Program-made: the position numbers and the translations under genes
NCBI GenBank assembly: GCA_036351115.1
Contig: JAZBOL010000132.1
Span: 1-41,177 of the forward strand
Source: Marinihelvus sp036351115
GTDB taxonomy: Bacteria; Pseudomonadota; Gammaproteobacteria; Xanthomonadales; SZUA-36
DNA length: 41,177 nucleotides
Reading direction: 5' to 3'
In this document: one piece after another, positions 8,481-20,015 of the stretch
How the letters are laid out: each line of letters starts with the position of its first letter
Position numbering within the stretch: position 1 is the stretch's first letter
The notes under the pieces: generated by a model
What the model saw: the letters and a program-made list of their open reading frames with translations, nothing else
What the model was told of the DNA's origin: nothing
The model's database searches: none

Positions 8481-10433
8481 TCAGGATTCCGGCGTGTACC
8501 AGATCGGCGAGGTGTAGGCGCGCTCCTGGTGGATGCCCGTGTCGCCCTCGACCCGGTCCACGCCGTAATACTTCGCGTCGTGGGCGGTCCAGCGCGGCGT
8601 GGGAATCTCCAGCACCCGCAGGTAGTAGAAGGCGCTGAGCTCCGGGTCGAAGTCCGGGTCACGCCACACCGTGATCATTTCCGTGGCGCCGATGGAATTG
8701 CTCCAGGTGGCGGTCTCGAGGTCCACCGTGTTGCCCACCGGCGTGGTGCAGCGGCCGTTCTCGTCAATGGTCCGGCCATCGGACACGGCCACGTCGTAAA
8801 TCCGCTCCTGGCGCTCACCCTCATCGTCGATCCAGCCCTTGATCACCTGCACGCGGTCGAGATTGGCGCCGATCGGATCCTTGAGCGCCGCGATCAGGAA
8901 GCTGGGCGACTGGCCGTCAGGCCCGGCCGCCAGGTCACCGCCCATGGGTACGCCTTTGCGATAGCCGGCCGCGGCCGGCTGGCGCGTCCTCGTGTCCGCC
9001 TCGTCGAATTCCCAGCCGCCAAAGAAGCGGACCAGCATGCGTGGACCGGTGGTGGCGTAGGTCTCCTTGCGGGCCATGGCGTCGAAAATCGCCTCCCGGG
9101 TGTTTTCCTCTGCCCAAACGGCCGCATAGCCGGAGGCCAGCGTTTCCCAGCCGAGAATCTCCAGGTCGCCGAATTTCGCGAAGGGGTGTTCCATGCGTTC
9201 CGGCCCGGGTTCGGAACCGGAGTGCTTGCCGAAGAAATTGTCGTCGTCGGCCGTGGAGAGAGAGGTGTGGCTGTCCGTGGAGCCGACCACGCCGAACTTG
9301 TAGGGGTTTGTGCCGAGGCGATCCTCGAGCCTGAGCCCCAGCTGCAGCGCGCTGCGGGCATATTCGTACTGCAGCATCTCGTCGGTCTTGGCCTCGCTGA
9401 GGTTCAGGTTGCCCTTGTCCCAGGTGCCATAGTCCGCGAACTCGTCGTTGGGCGAGAGGAACGGGTGCGCCTCGCCGTCACCCTTGATCTGGGTGATCTC
9501 GTAGAGCGGCTCCCACTTCGCGCGGGTTTCCGCGTACTCCTTCGTGAGGCGGCGGCCCGTCACCGGGTTGATCTCCGGGAACATGAGCCCGTTGGACAGG
9601 TTGCCGTTGTGGGAGATGGCCAGCAGGTCGCCGCCGGTCTTGTCCTCGTAGGCCTGGAGAATCTCCCAGAGGTACTCCGGGTCCGTGCTGCCCTGGGGCG
9701 CATAGGTGGTCGCCGGCACGGTCTGGGACGCCTTCGCTGCGCCGTCCCGGTAGACCACGACGCGGTGCAGGTTTTGCCCCGGGGGGACCTGGGAAGTCCA
9801 CTCGTAGCCGATGAAGGCGGTGAACCGGCCGGGTTCGTTGTACTTTTCGGCGGCGGCGATGGTTTTCTCCCAGGACGAGCGGTAAGCCTTGCCATCCGGC
9901 CAGTACATCAGGCCGTTCGGGAAAGTCCCCCGGGAGAAGGAATCGATGATTTCCAGCGCCACGTCCACGCCTTCGCCGGCCTGGATCTTGTCGTACCACT
10001 CGCGACCTTTCGGGTCACCGAGGATGTCGGGATCACCCGAGTTCAGGTCCGGAAAAAAGCCCATGTTGTCCGAGTGGTCGGCGATGACCAGGAAATCCAG
10101 GGGCCTCGCCAGGCGCGCCCTTCCACCGGCGGTGGAGCGCACTTCCTCGCCGCGGGCAAAGCGGTAGGCCTCCTCGAGCCCGAGGCGGTTGCCGAAGGCG
10201 CCGGCGTCCATGGAAAACGAGGTGTGCAGATGCGTGTCACCCCAGTACACGCGGTTGGGCACGGCGCCGCCGGCATAGGGGGAATAGGGCCGCTCGGCGG
10301 CCTGCTGAAGCACTTCCTCGCTGGGCGTGCCGAGGTCCTGCGCCCCCGCCAGCAGGGGCGAGAGGGCGATGGCGAGGGCGAGGGCGCAAAGTCCCGGCAC
10401 GGGCCGTTTCGAATCGATCTGGGTGTGGTTCAT
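8481..10433 (-). CDS. Exported DUF3604-family protein (PHP-like metal site)
   Basis: 650 residues from the ATG at 10433, which has AGGA 8 nt upstream; the ATG at 10442 has a worse-placed site. A signal peptide ends near LLAGAQ. The mature part is DUF3604, a large family related to PHP phosphoesterases. VYWGDTHLHTSFSMD gives the metal histidines (about His68 and His70), LDFLVIADHSDNMG gives D-H-S-D, and SHNGN and GSTDSH come later. The metal cluster predicts hydrolase activity in the periplasm, but no substrate is known. Its C-terminal third (RVQVIKGWIDDEGERQERIYDV and following) has the strand pattern usual for the family. It is divergent from the M16 peptidase, with a 161-nt shared regulatory gap, and stands alone on its transcript as far as can be seen. 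Confidence 0.87.
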   Translation of the reverse strand: MNHTQIDSKRPVPGLCALALAIALSPLLAGAQDLGTPSEEVLQQAAERPYSPYAGGAVPNRVYWGDTHLHTSFSMDAGAFGNRLGLEEAYRFARGEEVRSTAGGRARLARPLDFLVIADHSDNMGFFPDLNSGDPDILGDPKGREWYDKIQAGEGVDVALEIIDSFSRGTFPNGLMYWPDGKAYRSSWEKTIAAAEKYNEPGRFTAFIGYEWTSQVPPGQNLHRVVVYRDGAAKASQTVPATTYAPQGSTDPEYLWEILQAYEDKTGGDLLAISHNGNLSNGLMFPEINPVTGRRLTKEYAETRAKWEPLYEITQIKGDGEAHPFLSPNDEFADYGTWDKGNLNLSEAKTDEMLQYEYARSALQLGLRLEDRLGTNPYKFGVVGSTDSHTSLSTADDDNFFGKHSGSEPGPERMEHPFAKFGDLEILGWETLASGYAAVWAEENTREAIFDAMARKETYATTGPRMLVRFFGGWEFDEADTRTRQPAAAGYRKGVPMGGDLAAGPDGQSPSFLIAALKDPIGANLDRVQVIKGWIDDEGERQERIYDVAVSDGRTIDENGRCTTPVGNTVDLETATWSNSIGATEMITVWRDPDFDPELSAFYYLRVLEIPTPRWTAHDAKYYGVDRVEGDTGIHQERAYTSPIWYTPES

Positions 10434-10494
10434 CGCGTCCATCCTGGCGTCGTCGGTCTGATACCCGAGCTTGTGAAAGTTTTTCCTGATTCAG

Positions 10495-10500
10495 AGTATA
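10495..10500 (-). promoter_or_regulatory. Candidate -10 box for the DUF3604 gene
   Basis: The minus strand reads TATACT at 10500-10495, a 5/6 match to the sigma70 -10 hexamer, in the AT-rich centre of the gap between the divergent DUF3604 and M16 genes. The predicted start near 10488 would give a ~55-nt leader. No convincing -35 lies 17 bp upstream. A plus-strand promoter for the M16 gene probably overlaps this patch (TTGTGA at 10471 is one option) but is not clear. Confidence 0.3.
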
Positions 10501-10594
10501 GGATTTTCGGGGCGTGACGTCTGACCCAGGGCAGATCACGGGGCGTGTGATAACCTCGCCGCCTCTCAAGTAGACCCCGGAGTCATTGCGCACC

Positions 10595-13561
<2,967 letters not shown>

Positions 13562-13587
13562 ACCTCCGCGGCTACCCGCACGAGAAG

Positions 13588-13617
13588 AAAGCCCGCCCAC
13601 CGGCGGGCTTTCTCTTT
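13588..13617 (+). terminator. Rho-independent terminator of the M16 gene
   Basis: The arms AAAGCCCGCC (13588-13597) and GGCGGGCTTT (13602-13611) pair perfectly around the loop CACC, followed by the T-rich stretch TCTCTTT. It starts 27 nt after the stop codon. The same two arms recur at 19938-19961. Confidence 0.9.
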
Positions 13618-13645
13618 GCGGGTCCGGCACTTCCCTGGACGCACT

Positions 13646-13658
13646 TTTTACGGTAAAA
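13646..13658. promoter_or_regulatory. Inverted repeat TTTTACGGTAAAA before the metal-efflux genes
   Basis: TTTTAC and GTAAAA form a perfect 6-1-6 inverted repeat ending 7 nt before the ATG at 13666, in the only gap ahead of the efflux set. Its position would suit an operator for a repressor or metal-responsive activator overlapping the promoter. No regulator gene is in the window, so this is a guess from symmetry and place. Confidence 0.3.
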
Positions 13659-13665
13659 CAAGCAC

Positions 13666-14175
13666 ATGCTGACTCGCTTTCGACAGCACCTCGGCCTGGG
13701 ACGGCGATCACGACGCTCCGTGATCGCAATCACCTGGCTGTGCTTCCTGATCGCGGCCATGCCCTGCATGACCGCCTGGGCCGCCTGCTGCCCCATGGGT
13801 ACGTCGACCGGAAGCGGCCCGGATTCCATCAGTGGTGATCTCACCGAAGCCGGCGCACACGGTCACCACGGTGCTTCGCCGCATGCCGGCCATCACGGTG
13901 ATCCGTCCCGGCACGACCGATCCGCTTCCGCACCCGCGGACCATGACTGCGGCGACAGCGGAGGAACCTGTTGCGACGAAGCCCTGCCGACCCTGGAAGA
14001 CCGCTCGCCCAGGCCTCTCCCTTCCGCCGGGGAAGCGGGACTGATCGCAGCCATGGATTTCGACGCGGTTTCCGGAATGCGAAATCAGCCGGGGGAAGAA
14101 CACGCAACCGGCCCCCCGTCTCATCTGCGCCCGCACCCAAGGACCCACCTGGAGCACTGCAGCTTCCTGATCTGA
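13666..14175 (+). CDS. His/Cys-rich exported protein, putative metal binder
   Basis: 169 residues. A twin-Arg-rich start (RRSRRS) leads to a hydrophobic signal segment (VIAITWLCFLIAAMPCMTAWA), so export is likely. The rest is low-complexity and rich in possible metal ligands: 14 His in total, clustered in AGAHGHHGASPHAGHHGD, and 8 Cys, including CCPMG, DCGDSGGTCCDE and the terminal HCSFLI. It lies 52 nt before the CusC-like gene and reads the same way, so a role in periplasmic copper or silver binding, sensing or handover is a fair inference. I do not recognise a named family. No clear ribosome site precedes the ATG, so a leaderless start or a later start is possible. Confidence 0.7.
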   Translation: MLTRFRQHLGLGRRSRRSVIAITWLCFLIAAMPCMTAWAACCPMGTSTGSGPDSISGDLTEAGAHGHHGASPHAGHHGDPSRHDRSASAPADHDCGDSGGTCCDEALPTLEDRSPRPLPSAGEAGLIAAMDFDAVSGMRNQPGEEHATGPPSHLRPHPRTHLEHCSFLI

Positions 14176-14227
14176 TCCTCCGAACCCGATCCGTTTTCAT
14201 CGGTTTTGCGGTTTTGGAGGTTCTCTC

Positions 14228-15571
14228 ATGTTTATTGCAAACGGGCTTCGGCCCGAATCATTCTGCCGTCGTCGACCCGGTTCGCTGACACGACCTTGTT
14301 TCGTTTCCACCCGGACCCGTGGGGTGCTGGCTGGGTTGGCGCTGCTGTGTCTTCCCTGGACGGGCCTTGCATCGACCGGCCCGCTGTCCCTGGCCGAAGC
14401 GGAACGCCGTGCCCTGGCGCAGGAGCCGGGTCAACAATCCCTGAGCACCCGGTCCGTGGCGCTCGCCGCCGAGGCAGCGGCCGCCGGTTCCCTGCCACCG
14501 CCGCAGGTTCGCGTCGGTCTGAACAACTACCCCATCGAGCGGGGAGATTTCAGCACGGAAGGCATGACCAGCGCCGGCCTGACCTGGCGCCAGGTGTTTC
14601 CGCCGGGTGACGTCCGCGCCCTGAAGCGCGCCCGCCTCGACTGGGAGTCGTCCGCGGTCCGGCATGCGGCAGAGACCCGCCAGGAGGAAATCCGGCTCCA
14701 GGTTCGGCAGGACTGGCTGACGCTCTACCTCGGCCAGCAGTCCGAAAAGCTCCTGGAGGAGACACGGCCGCTCTTTCGGGACCTCCTGGACGTCACGCGC
14801 TCCCTGTACGCGGTGGGGCGCAAGAGCCAGCAGGACGTCCTGCGTGCGGAACTCGAGCTCGGCCGACTGGAGGAGCAAGTGATCGAAGCGCGGGCGCAGC
14901 AGCAACAGGCCCGGGCGAGCCTGGCACCGTGGATCGGAGACCTTGCTGAACTCCCCTTGCCCGAGACGCTGCCGGAGCTGCCCACAGTGGCGACCCTGGG
15001 CAGCCTGGAACGGGGCCTGGAGTCGCACCCCAGACTGCGCGCAAGCGACGCCCAGCTGGCTGCGCGGGCAGCTGACATCGACCTCGCCACGGAACAGCGA
15101 AAACCCGGCTGGGCGCTGGACCTTGGCTATGCCTATCGGGACGGCGAGCTGCCCGACGGCCGGCCCCGTTCCGACTTCGTGACCGTGGGCGTGACCGTGG
15201 ATTTGCCCTTCCTGCGGCGCAGCGCCCTGGACAGCCAGCTGACCGCGGCCCTGGAAACCCGCAATGCGGGCGAGTGGCAGCGGGAAGCACTGCGTCGCGA
15301 GCTCGAGCGTCTGTTGCGGGTCACCCATGCCCGCTGGACCGAGCTGGGGCAGCGCCTGGCCCTGTACGAGCGTGGGATCCTGGCACAAGCCGGCGCCACG
15401 GCCCAGGCCGCCAAGGTCGCTTACCAGTCAGACACCGCCGACTTCGCGGACGTCATGCGCGCCGCCATCGACGAACTCGATGCCCGCCTCGAGTACCTGC
15501 GGCTCCGGGTCGAACAGGCCCGGAGCCAGGCGGTACTCGCTTACCTCGGAGTACACGATCATGATGCCTAA
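14228..15571 (+). CDS. cusC: CusC/TolC-type outer-membrane efflux channel
   Basis: 447 residues. GGAGG lies 7 nt before the ATG. A long basic N-terminus precedes a signal peptide (GVLAGLALLCLPWTGLAS). The mature part has the internal duplication of outer-membrane efflux proteins: alternating long Gln/Glu/Arg/Ala helices (about 165-235 and 340-440) and amphipathic strands such as PQVRVGLNNYP and WALDLGYAYRDG. It would form the trimeric outer-membrane duct for the RND pump encoded next. Unlike E. coli CusC it shows no lipobox cysteine. Its end overlaps the start of the adaptor gene by 11 nt, so the set is one operon. The symbol is by role; CzcC-like naming is the alternative. Confidence 0.85.
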   Translation: MFIANGLRPESFCRRRPGSLTRPCFVSTRTRGVLAGLALLCLPWTGLASTGPLSLAEAERRALAQEPGQQSLSTRSVALAAEAAAAGSLPPPQVRVGLNNYPIERGDFSTEGMTSAGLTWRQVFPPGDVRALKRARLDWESSAVRHAAETRQEEIRLQVRQDWLTLYLGQQSEKLLEETRPLFRDLLDVTRSLYAVGRKSQQDVLRAELELGRLEEQVIEARAQQQQARASLAPWIGDLAELPLPETLPELPTVATLGSLERGLESHPRLRASDAQLAARAADIDLATEQRKPGWALDLGYAYRDGELPDGRPRSDFVTVGVTVDLPFLRRSALDSQLTAALETRNAGEWQREALRRELERLLRVTHARWTELGQRLALYERGILAQAGATAQAAKVAYQSDTADFADVMRAAIDELDARLEYLRLRVEQARSQAVLAYLGVHDHDA

Positions 15572-16802
15572 GCTGCTGCGCTTCGCCGTCCTGGTGGCGG
15601 TCTTCATCCTGGGCGGTCTCCTGGGACGGGCCTGGCTCCCGGACGAGGAGCCCGACCCCATGGCAAGCGATCCGGCGCACACCGAAGCGCCGGAGATCCT
15701 CTACTGGGTCGCTCCCATGGACCCGAACTATCGCCGCGACGAACCGGGTAAGTCCCCCATGGGCATGGATCTCGTACCGGTCTACGCCGACCGGCAATCC
15801 GGTGATGGCGGCGTGTCCATCGATCCAACGGTCGTGGCCAACCTCGGCGTTCGGACCGCTCCTGCCGAGCGGGGTCCCCTGGCGCGGACCATCGACACGG
15901 TGGGCCACGTAACCTACGACGAGGAGACGATCCAGCACGTGCACACGCGTGTCGACGGCTGGATCGAATCCCTGGCCGTGAACGCCACCGGTGACCCGGT
16001 CAGCGAGGGTCAGCGGCTGTTCGAGCTGTACTCCCCCACCCTGGTGAACGCCCAGCAGGAATACCTCGCCGCCCGCGCCGGCGGTAATGCGGCGCTGCGT
16101 AGCGCTTCCCGCGAACGCCTGGCGGCCCTCGGCATGGATGCCGCTGCCATCGAACGGCTCGAACGCGAACGCACGGTGGTGCAGCGTGTGCCCTTCACGG
16201 CTGCGCGGGACGGCATCATCGCGCACCTCGGGGTTCGCGAGGGCATCTTTATCACCCCGGAGACCGAAGTCCTGTCCGTCGCCAACCTGGACGCGGTGTG
16301 GGTGATCGCCGAAGTCCTCGCCCGGCAGTCCGACTGGGTCGAGGCGGGCCAGCGCGCCACCGTGCGCCTGGAACATCGACCCGATGCACCTCTGGCGGCG
16401 GTGGTGGACTACGTCTATCCGGAGCTCGATCCGGTCAGCCGGACGCTCCGGGTCCGGCTGCGACTCGACAACGCCGATCGGACCCTGAGGCCGAACATGT
16501 ACGCGCGGGTGCAGCTGGCGGGCCGCGGGATTGACTCCATCGTCCATGTTCCGCGGGCGGCGGTGATCCGCAGCAGCCGGGGGAATCGCGTCGTCGTCCA
16601 GGATGGAGAAGGTCGCTTCAGCCAGCGGGACGTACTCGTCGGCATCGAATCGGGCGACCGGGTGGCGATTCGCCGGGGCCTCGCGGAGGGCGAGCGCGTG
16701 GTGATCTCCGGGCAATTCCTCATCGACTCGGAGGCCAGCCTGGACACGGCGCTGGACCGGATCGCACCCGAGCCACCCGGTCATGAGGGGCACGGCTCAT
16801 GA
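15561..16802 (+). CDS. cusB: CusB-type RND periplasmic adaptor with heavy-metal-binding domain
   Basis: 413 residues from the ATG at 15561 (GGAG 9 nt upstream), overlapping the CusC-like gene by 11 nt; longer frames upstream run through that gene and are not real. An N-terminal membrane anchor (about 6-25) is followed by a heavy-metal-binding segment at 48-75 whose core is APMDPNYRRDEPGKSPMGM, with Met53, Met67 and Met69 as likely soft-metal ligands. Then come the adaptor parts: the lipoyl halves around VDGWIESLAVNATGDPVSEGQ and VPFTAARDGIIAHLGVREG, the helical hairpin between them (SPTLVNAQQEYLAAR), and the beta-barrel and membrane-proximal domains. It links the inner-membrane pump to the outer-membrane channel. 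It ends in an ATGA overlap with the pump gene. Confidence 0.93.
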   Translation: MMPKLLRFAVLVAVFILGGLLGRAWLPDEEPDPMASDPAHTEAPEILYWVAPMDPNYRRDEPGKSPMGMDLVPVYADRQSGDGGVSIDPTVVANLGVRTAPAERGPLARTIDTVGHVTYDEETIQHVHTRVDGWIESLAVNATGDPVSEGQRLFELYSPTLVNAQQEYLAARAGGNAALRSASRERLAALGMDAAAIERLERERTVVQRVPFTAARDGIIAHLGVREGIFITPETEVLSVANLDAVWVIAEVLARQSDWVEAGQRATVRLEHRPDAPLAAVVDYVYPELDPVSRTLRVRLRLDNADRTLRPNMYARVQLAGRGIDSIVHVPRAAVIRSSRGNRVVVQDGEGRFSQRDVLVGIESGDRVAIRRGLAEGERVVISGQFLIDSEASLDTALDRIAPEPPGHEGHGS

Positions 16803-19800
16803 TCGCGGCGCTCATCCGCTGGTCCCTGGCGAACCGCTTCCTGGTGTTGCTCCTGTCCGCGCTGTTGGCGGTCGCGGGCGCCTGGTCCCTGCGAACCCTG
16901 CCCGTGGATGCGCTTCCCGATCTTTCCGACGTCCAGGTCATCGTGAAAACGAGCTTTCCGGGCCAGGCGCCGCAGGTGGTGGAAGACCAGGTGACTTACC
17001 CGTTGACCACCGCCTTCCTGTCCGTGCCGGGCGCGGTCAACGTCCGGGGCTATTCCTTCTTCGGAGATTCCTACGTCTACGTCATCTTCGAGGACGGCAC
17101 GGACCTGTACTGGGCGCGTTCCCGGGTGCTCGAGTACCTGAACCAGGCGGCGAACCAGTTGCCGGACGGTGTGCGCCCCACCCTGGGCCCGGATGCGACC
17201 GGCGTCGGCTGGGTGTTCCAGTACGCCCTGGTGGACCGCAGCGGCCGCCATGACCTGGCCGAACTGCGCAGCCTGCAGGACTGGTTTCTCAAGTACGAGC
17301 TGCAATCCGTGCCCGGCGTGGCGGAGGTTGCGACGCTCGGTGGCATGGTGCGCCAGTACCAGGTGGTGCTGGATCCGGATCGTCTGCGCGCTTACGGGAT
17401 CCCGCTCGGGCGGGTCCGCGACGCCATCGCGGCCGCCAACCAGGAAGTGGGCGGATCCGTGGTGGAGATGGGAGAAGCCGAGTACATGGTCCGGGCCACC
17501 GGCTACCTGCAGGGTCTGGACGACCTGGCCGCCGTTCCCCTGGATGTCACTGACGAGGGAACGCCCTTGCGCCTGGCGGACGTCGCGGAGTTGCGCCTCG
17601 GCCCCGAACTGCGCCGGGGTATCGGCGACCTGGACGGGGAAGGCGAAGTGGCCGGGGGTATCGTCATTCTCCGCTCGGGGGAAAACGCCCTGGCCACGAT
17701 CGAACGGGTGCGCGAGCGCCTCGACGCCCTGGCGCCGAGCCTGCCCGAGGGCGTGGAAGTGGTGGTCACCTATGATCGCTCCGCCCTCATCGAACGGGCC
17801 GTGGATACGCTACGGGACACGTTGACCAAGGAGCTCGTCGTGGTGGCCCTGGTCTGCGCCCTCTTCCTGCTGCACCTGCGTTCCGCGGCTGTCGTGCTGG
17901 TCACGCTGCCCCTCGGGGTCCTGGCTGCCTTCGCGGTCATGCGGCTGCAGGGGATCAACGCGAACATCATGTCCCTCGGCGGCATTGCCATCGCCATCGG
18001 CGCCATGGTCGATGCCGCCATCGTGATGATCGAGAACGCGCACCGTCGACTCGAAGACGCCCCGGGGGACGAATCCAGTCGTCGCCAGGCCATCGGCGAA
18101 GCGGCGGCCGAGGTCGGCCCGCCCATCTTCTTTTCCCTGCTCATCATCACCCTGAGCTTTCTGCCGGTCTTCACCCTGGAAGCTCAGGAAGGCCGCCTGT
18201 TCGCGCCCCTGGCCTGGACCAAGACCTGGGCCATGGCGGCAGCCGCCGGGCTGGCCGTGACCCTGGTGCCCGTGCTGATGGTGCTCTTCATCCGCGGTCG
18301 GATGCGGTCCGCCACGGACAATCCCCTGAACCGGCTGCTCATCGCCGTCTACCGACCGGTGATCGACGCGGTGCTGAGGGCGCCCCGAACCGCCGTGACG
18401 CTGTGCGGCCTCGTGCTGCTGATCGGGCTCTGGCCGGCTCCCCGGCTCGGAACGGAGTTCATGCCGCCGTTGGACGAAGGGGATCTGCTCTACATGCCCA
18501 CGACCCATCCGGGCCTGTCCATCGACAAGGCGCGGGAACTGCTGCAGCAGACCGACCGGCTGATCATGACCGTCCCGGAAGTGGAGCGGGTGCACGGCAA
18601 GATCGGCCGGGCCGACACGGCCACGGACCCGGCCCCCCTGACCATGATCGAGACCGTGATCCGGCTCAAACCCCGGGACCAGTGGCGTGCCGGCCTGACT
18701 CCGGATGACCTGCGCGCCGAACTGGACCGCATCGTGCAGGTGCCCGGCCTGACCAACGCGTGGGTCATGCCGATCAAGGCGCGTATCGACATGCTCGCCA
18801 CGGGCATCAAGACACCGGTGGGGATCAAGGTGGCGGGACCGGACCTGGCGATCATCGAGCAGATCGCGACCCGCATCGAACAGGCGCTCGTCGGGGTACC
18901 GGGAACGGCTTCCGTGTTTGCCGAGCGTGTCACGGGGGGACGTTACCTCGTGGTGGACATCGACCGGGCACGGGCCTCGCGCTTCGGACTGAACATCCGT
19001 GAGGTGCAGGATGTGGTGCGCTCCGCCATCGGCGGCGTCAACGTGACGCGCACGGTGGAAGGCCGGGAACGCTACCCCGTGAATCTGCGCTATCCCCAGA
19101 GCGAGCGGGACTCGGTGCAACGTCTTCGCCTCCTGCCCATCGTCACACCGTCCGGCGCACGTATCGCACTGGCGGACGTCGCCAGCGTGCGTGTCGAGGA
19201 CGGACCGCCGGTCATCCGCAGCGAGAATGCACGACCCAACGGATGGATCTATGTCGACATCGAGGATCGGGACCTCGGCTCCTACGTGGCGGAAGCCCGG
19301 AACGTGGTGCGCGACCAGGTCGAACTGCCGCCCGGTTACGCGCTCAGCTGGTCCGGCCAGTTTGAATACCTAGAACGGGCGCGTGGGCGGCTGGCCCTTG
19401 TCGCACCCCTGACCCTGGCGGTCATCGTGCTGTTGCTTTACCTGAGCTTTCGCAGCCTGCCCGAGGTCGCCATCATCCTGGGCACGCTGCCCCTGGCGGG
19501 CGTCGGCGGACTCTGGCTCCTGTACCTCCTCGATTACGACCTGAGCATCGCGGTGGGCGTGGGATTCATTGCCCTGGCGGGGGTGGCGGTGGAAATCGGC
19601 GTGGTGATGCTTGTCTATCTGAATCAGTCGGTGGCGCGCTGGCAATCGACGCTTGGACCGGAGCACAAAACGCTGTCCCGACAGGAGCTGGCCGAGGCAA
19701 TACGGGAGGGTGCGCTGCTGCGGGTGCGGCCCGTGGTGATGACCGTAACGGCCACCATCGCCGGCCTGCTGCCCATCATGTTCGGCACGGGGACCGGCTC

Positions 19801-19909
19801 GGAGGTCATGCGCCGTATCGCCGCACCCATGGTTGGCGGGCTTTTGAGTGCGACGCTGCTGGCCCTCGTGCTGGTGCCGGCGCTCTACCTGCTCTGGCGC
19901 CGTTCCTGA
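16799..19909 (+). CDS. cusA: CusA-type heavy-metal efflux RND pump
   Basis: 1036 residues, normal for the HME-RND family. It has TM1 at the N-terminus, a first large periplasmic loop, a TM bundle (about 340-500), a second loop and a final TM bundle. The proton-relay aspartate is Asp405 in GAMVDAAIVMIENAH, the same number as in E. coli CusA. The three methionines that bind Cu(I)/Ag(I) in E. coli CusA (573, 623, 672) all have equivalents here at a constant offset of 7: Met566 (GDLLYMPTTHPG), Met616 (LTMIETVIRLKP) and Met665 (KARIDMLATG). This argues for copper/silver rather than zinc/cobalt/cadmium export. The start codon overlaps the adaptor stop (ATGA). A terminator follows 28 nt after the stop. 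No CusRS or CusF gene is in the window. Confidence 0.94.
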   Translation: MIAALIRWSLANRFLVLLLSALLAVAGAWSLRTLPVDALPDLSDVQVIVKTSFPGQAPQVVEDQVTYPLTTAFLSVPGAVNVRGYSFFGDSYVYVIFEDGTDLYWARSRVLEYLNQAANQLPDGVRPTLGPDATGVGWVFQYALVDRSGRHDLAELRSLQDWFLKYELQSVPGVAEVATLGGMVRQYQVVLDPDRLRAYGIPLGRVRDAIAAANQEVGGSVVEMGEAEYMVRATGYLQGLDDLAAVPLDVTDEGTPLRLADVAELRLGPELRRGIGDLDGEGEVAGGIVILRSGENALATIERVRERLDALAPSLPEGVEVVVTYDRSALIERAVDTLRDTLTKELVVVALVCALFLLHLRSAAVVLVTLPLGVLAAFAVMRLQGINANIMSLGGIAIAIGAMVDAAIVMIENAHRRLEDAPGDESSRRQAIGEAAAEVGPPIFFSLLIITLSFLPVFTLEAQEGRLFAPLAWTKTWAMAAAAGLAVTLVPVLMVLFIRGRMRSATDNPLNRLLIAVYRPVIDAVLRAPRTAVTLCGLVLLIGLWPAPRLGTEFMPPLDEGDLLYMPTTHPGLSIDKARELLQQTDRLIMTVPEVERVHGKIGRADTATDPAPLTMIETVIRLKPRDQWRAGLTPDDLRAELDRIVQVPGLTNAWVMPIKARIDMLATGIKTPVGIKVAGPDLAIIEQIATRIEQALVGVPGTASVFAERVTGGRYLVVDIDRARASRFGLNIREVQDVVRSAIGGVNVTRTVEGRERYPVNLRYPQSERDSVQRLRLLPIVTPSGARIALADVASVRVEDGPPVIRSENARPNGWIYVDIEDRDLGSYVAEARNVVRDQVELPPGYALSWSGQFEYLERARGRLALVAPLTLAVIVLLLYLSFRSLPEVAIILGTLPLAGVGGLWLLYLLDYDLSIAVGVGFIALAGVAVEIGVVMLVYLNQSVARWQSTLGPEHKTLSRQELAEAIREGALLRVRPVVMTVTATIAGLLPIMFGTGTGSEVMRRIAAPMVGGLLSATLLALVLVPALYLLWRRS

Positions 19910-19937
19910 TCCGCTGCCCGTCGGGTTGAATCAGGAA

Positions 19938-19961
19938 AAAGCCCGCCAGTCGGCGGGCTTT
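19938..19961. terminator. Bidirectional terminator between cusA and the DUF1501 gene
   Basis: The arms AAAGCCCGCC (19938-19947) and GGCGGGCTTT (19952-19961) enclose the loop AGTC. A TTTGTTCTT stretch follows on the plus strand, and the preceding A-run gives a T-run on the minus strand, so it can serve both converging genes. The arms are identical to those of the terminator at 13588. Confidence 0.85.
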
Positions 19962-20015
19962 GTTCTTGCAGGGCGCTTTGTCGATCCGGGGATCGGTCAA
20001 AGCCGGACAATCCGG

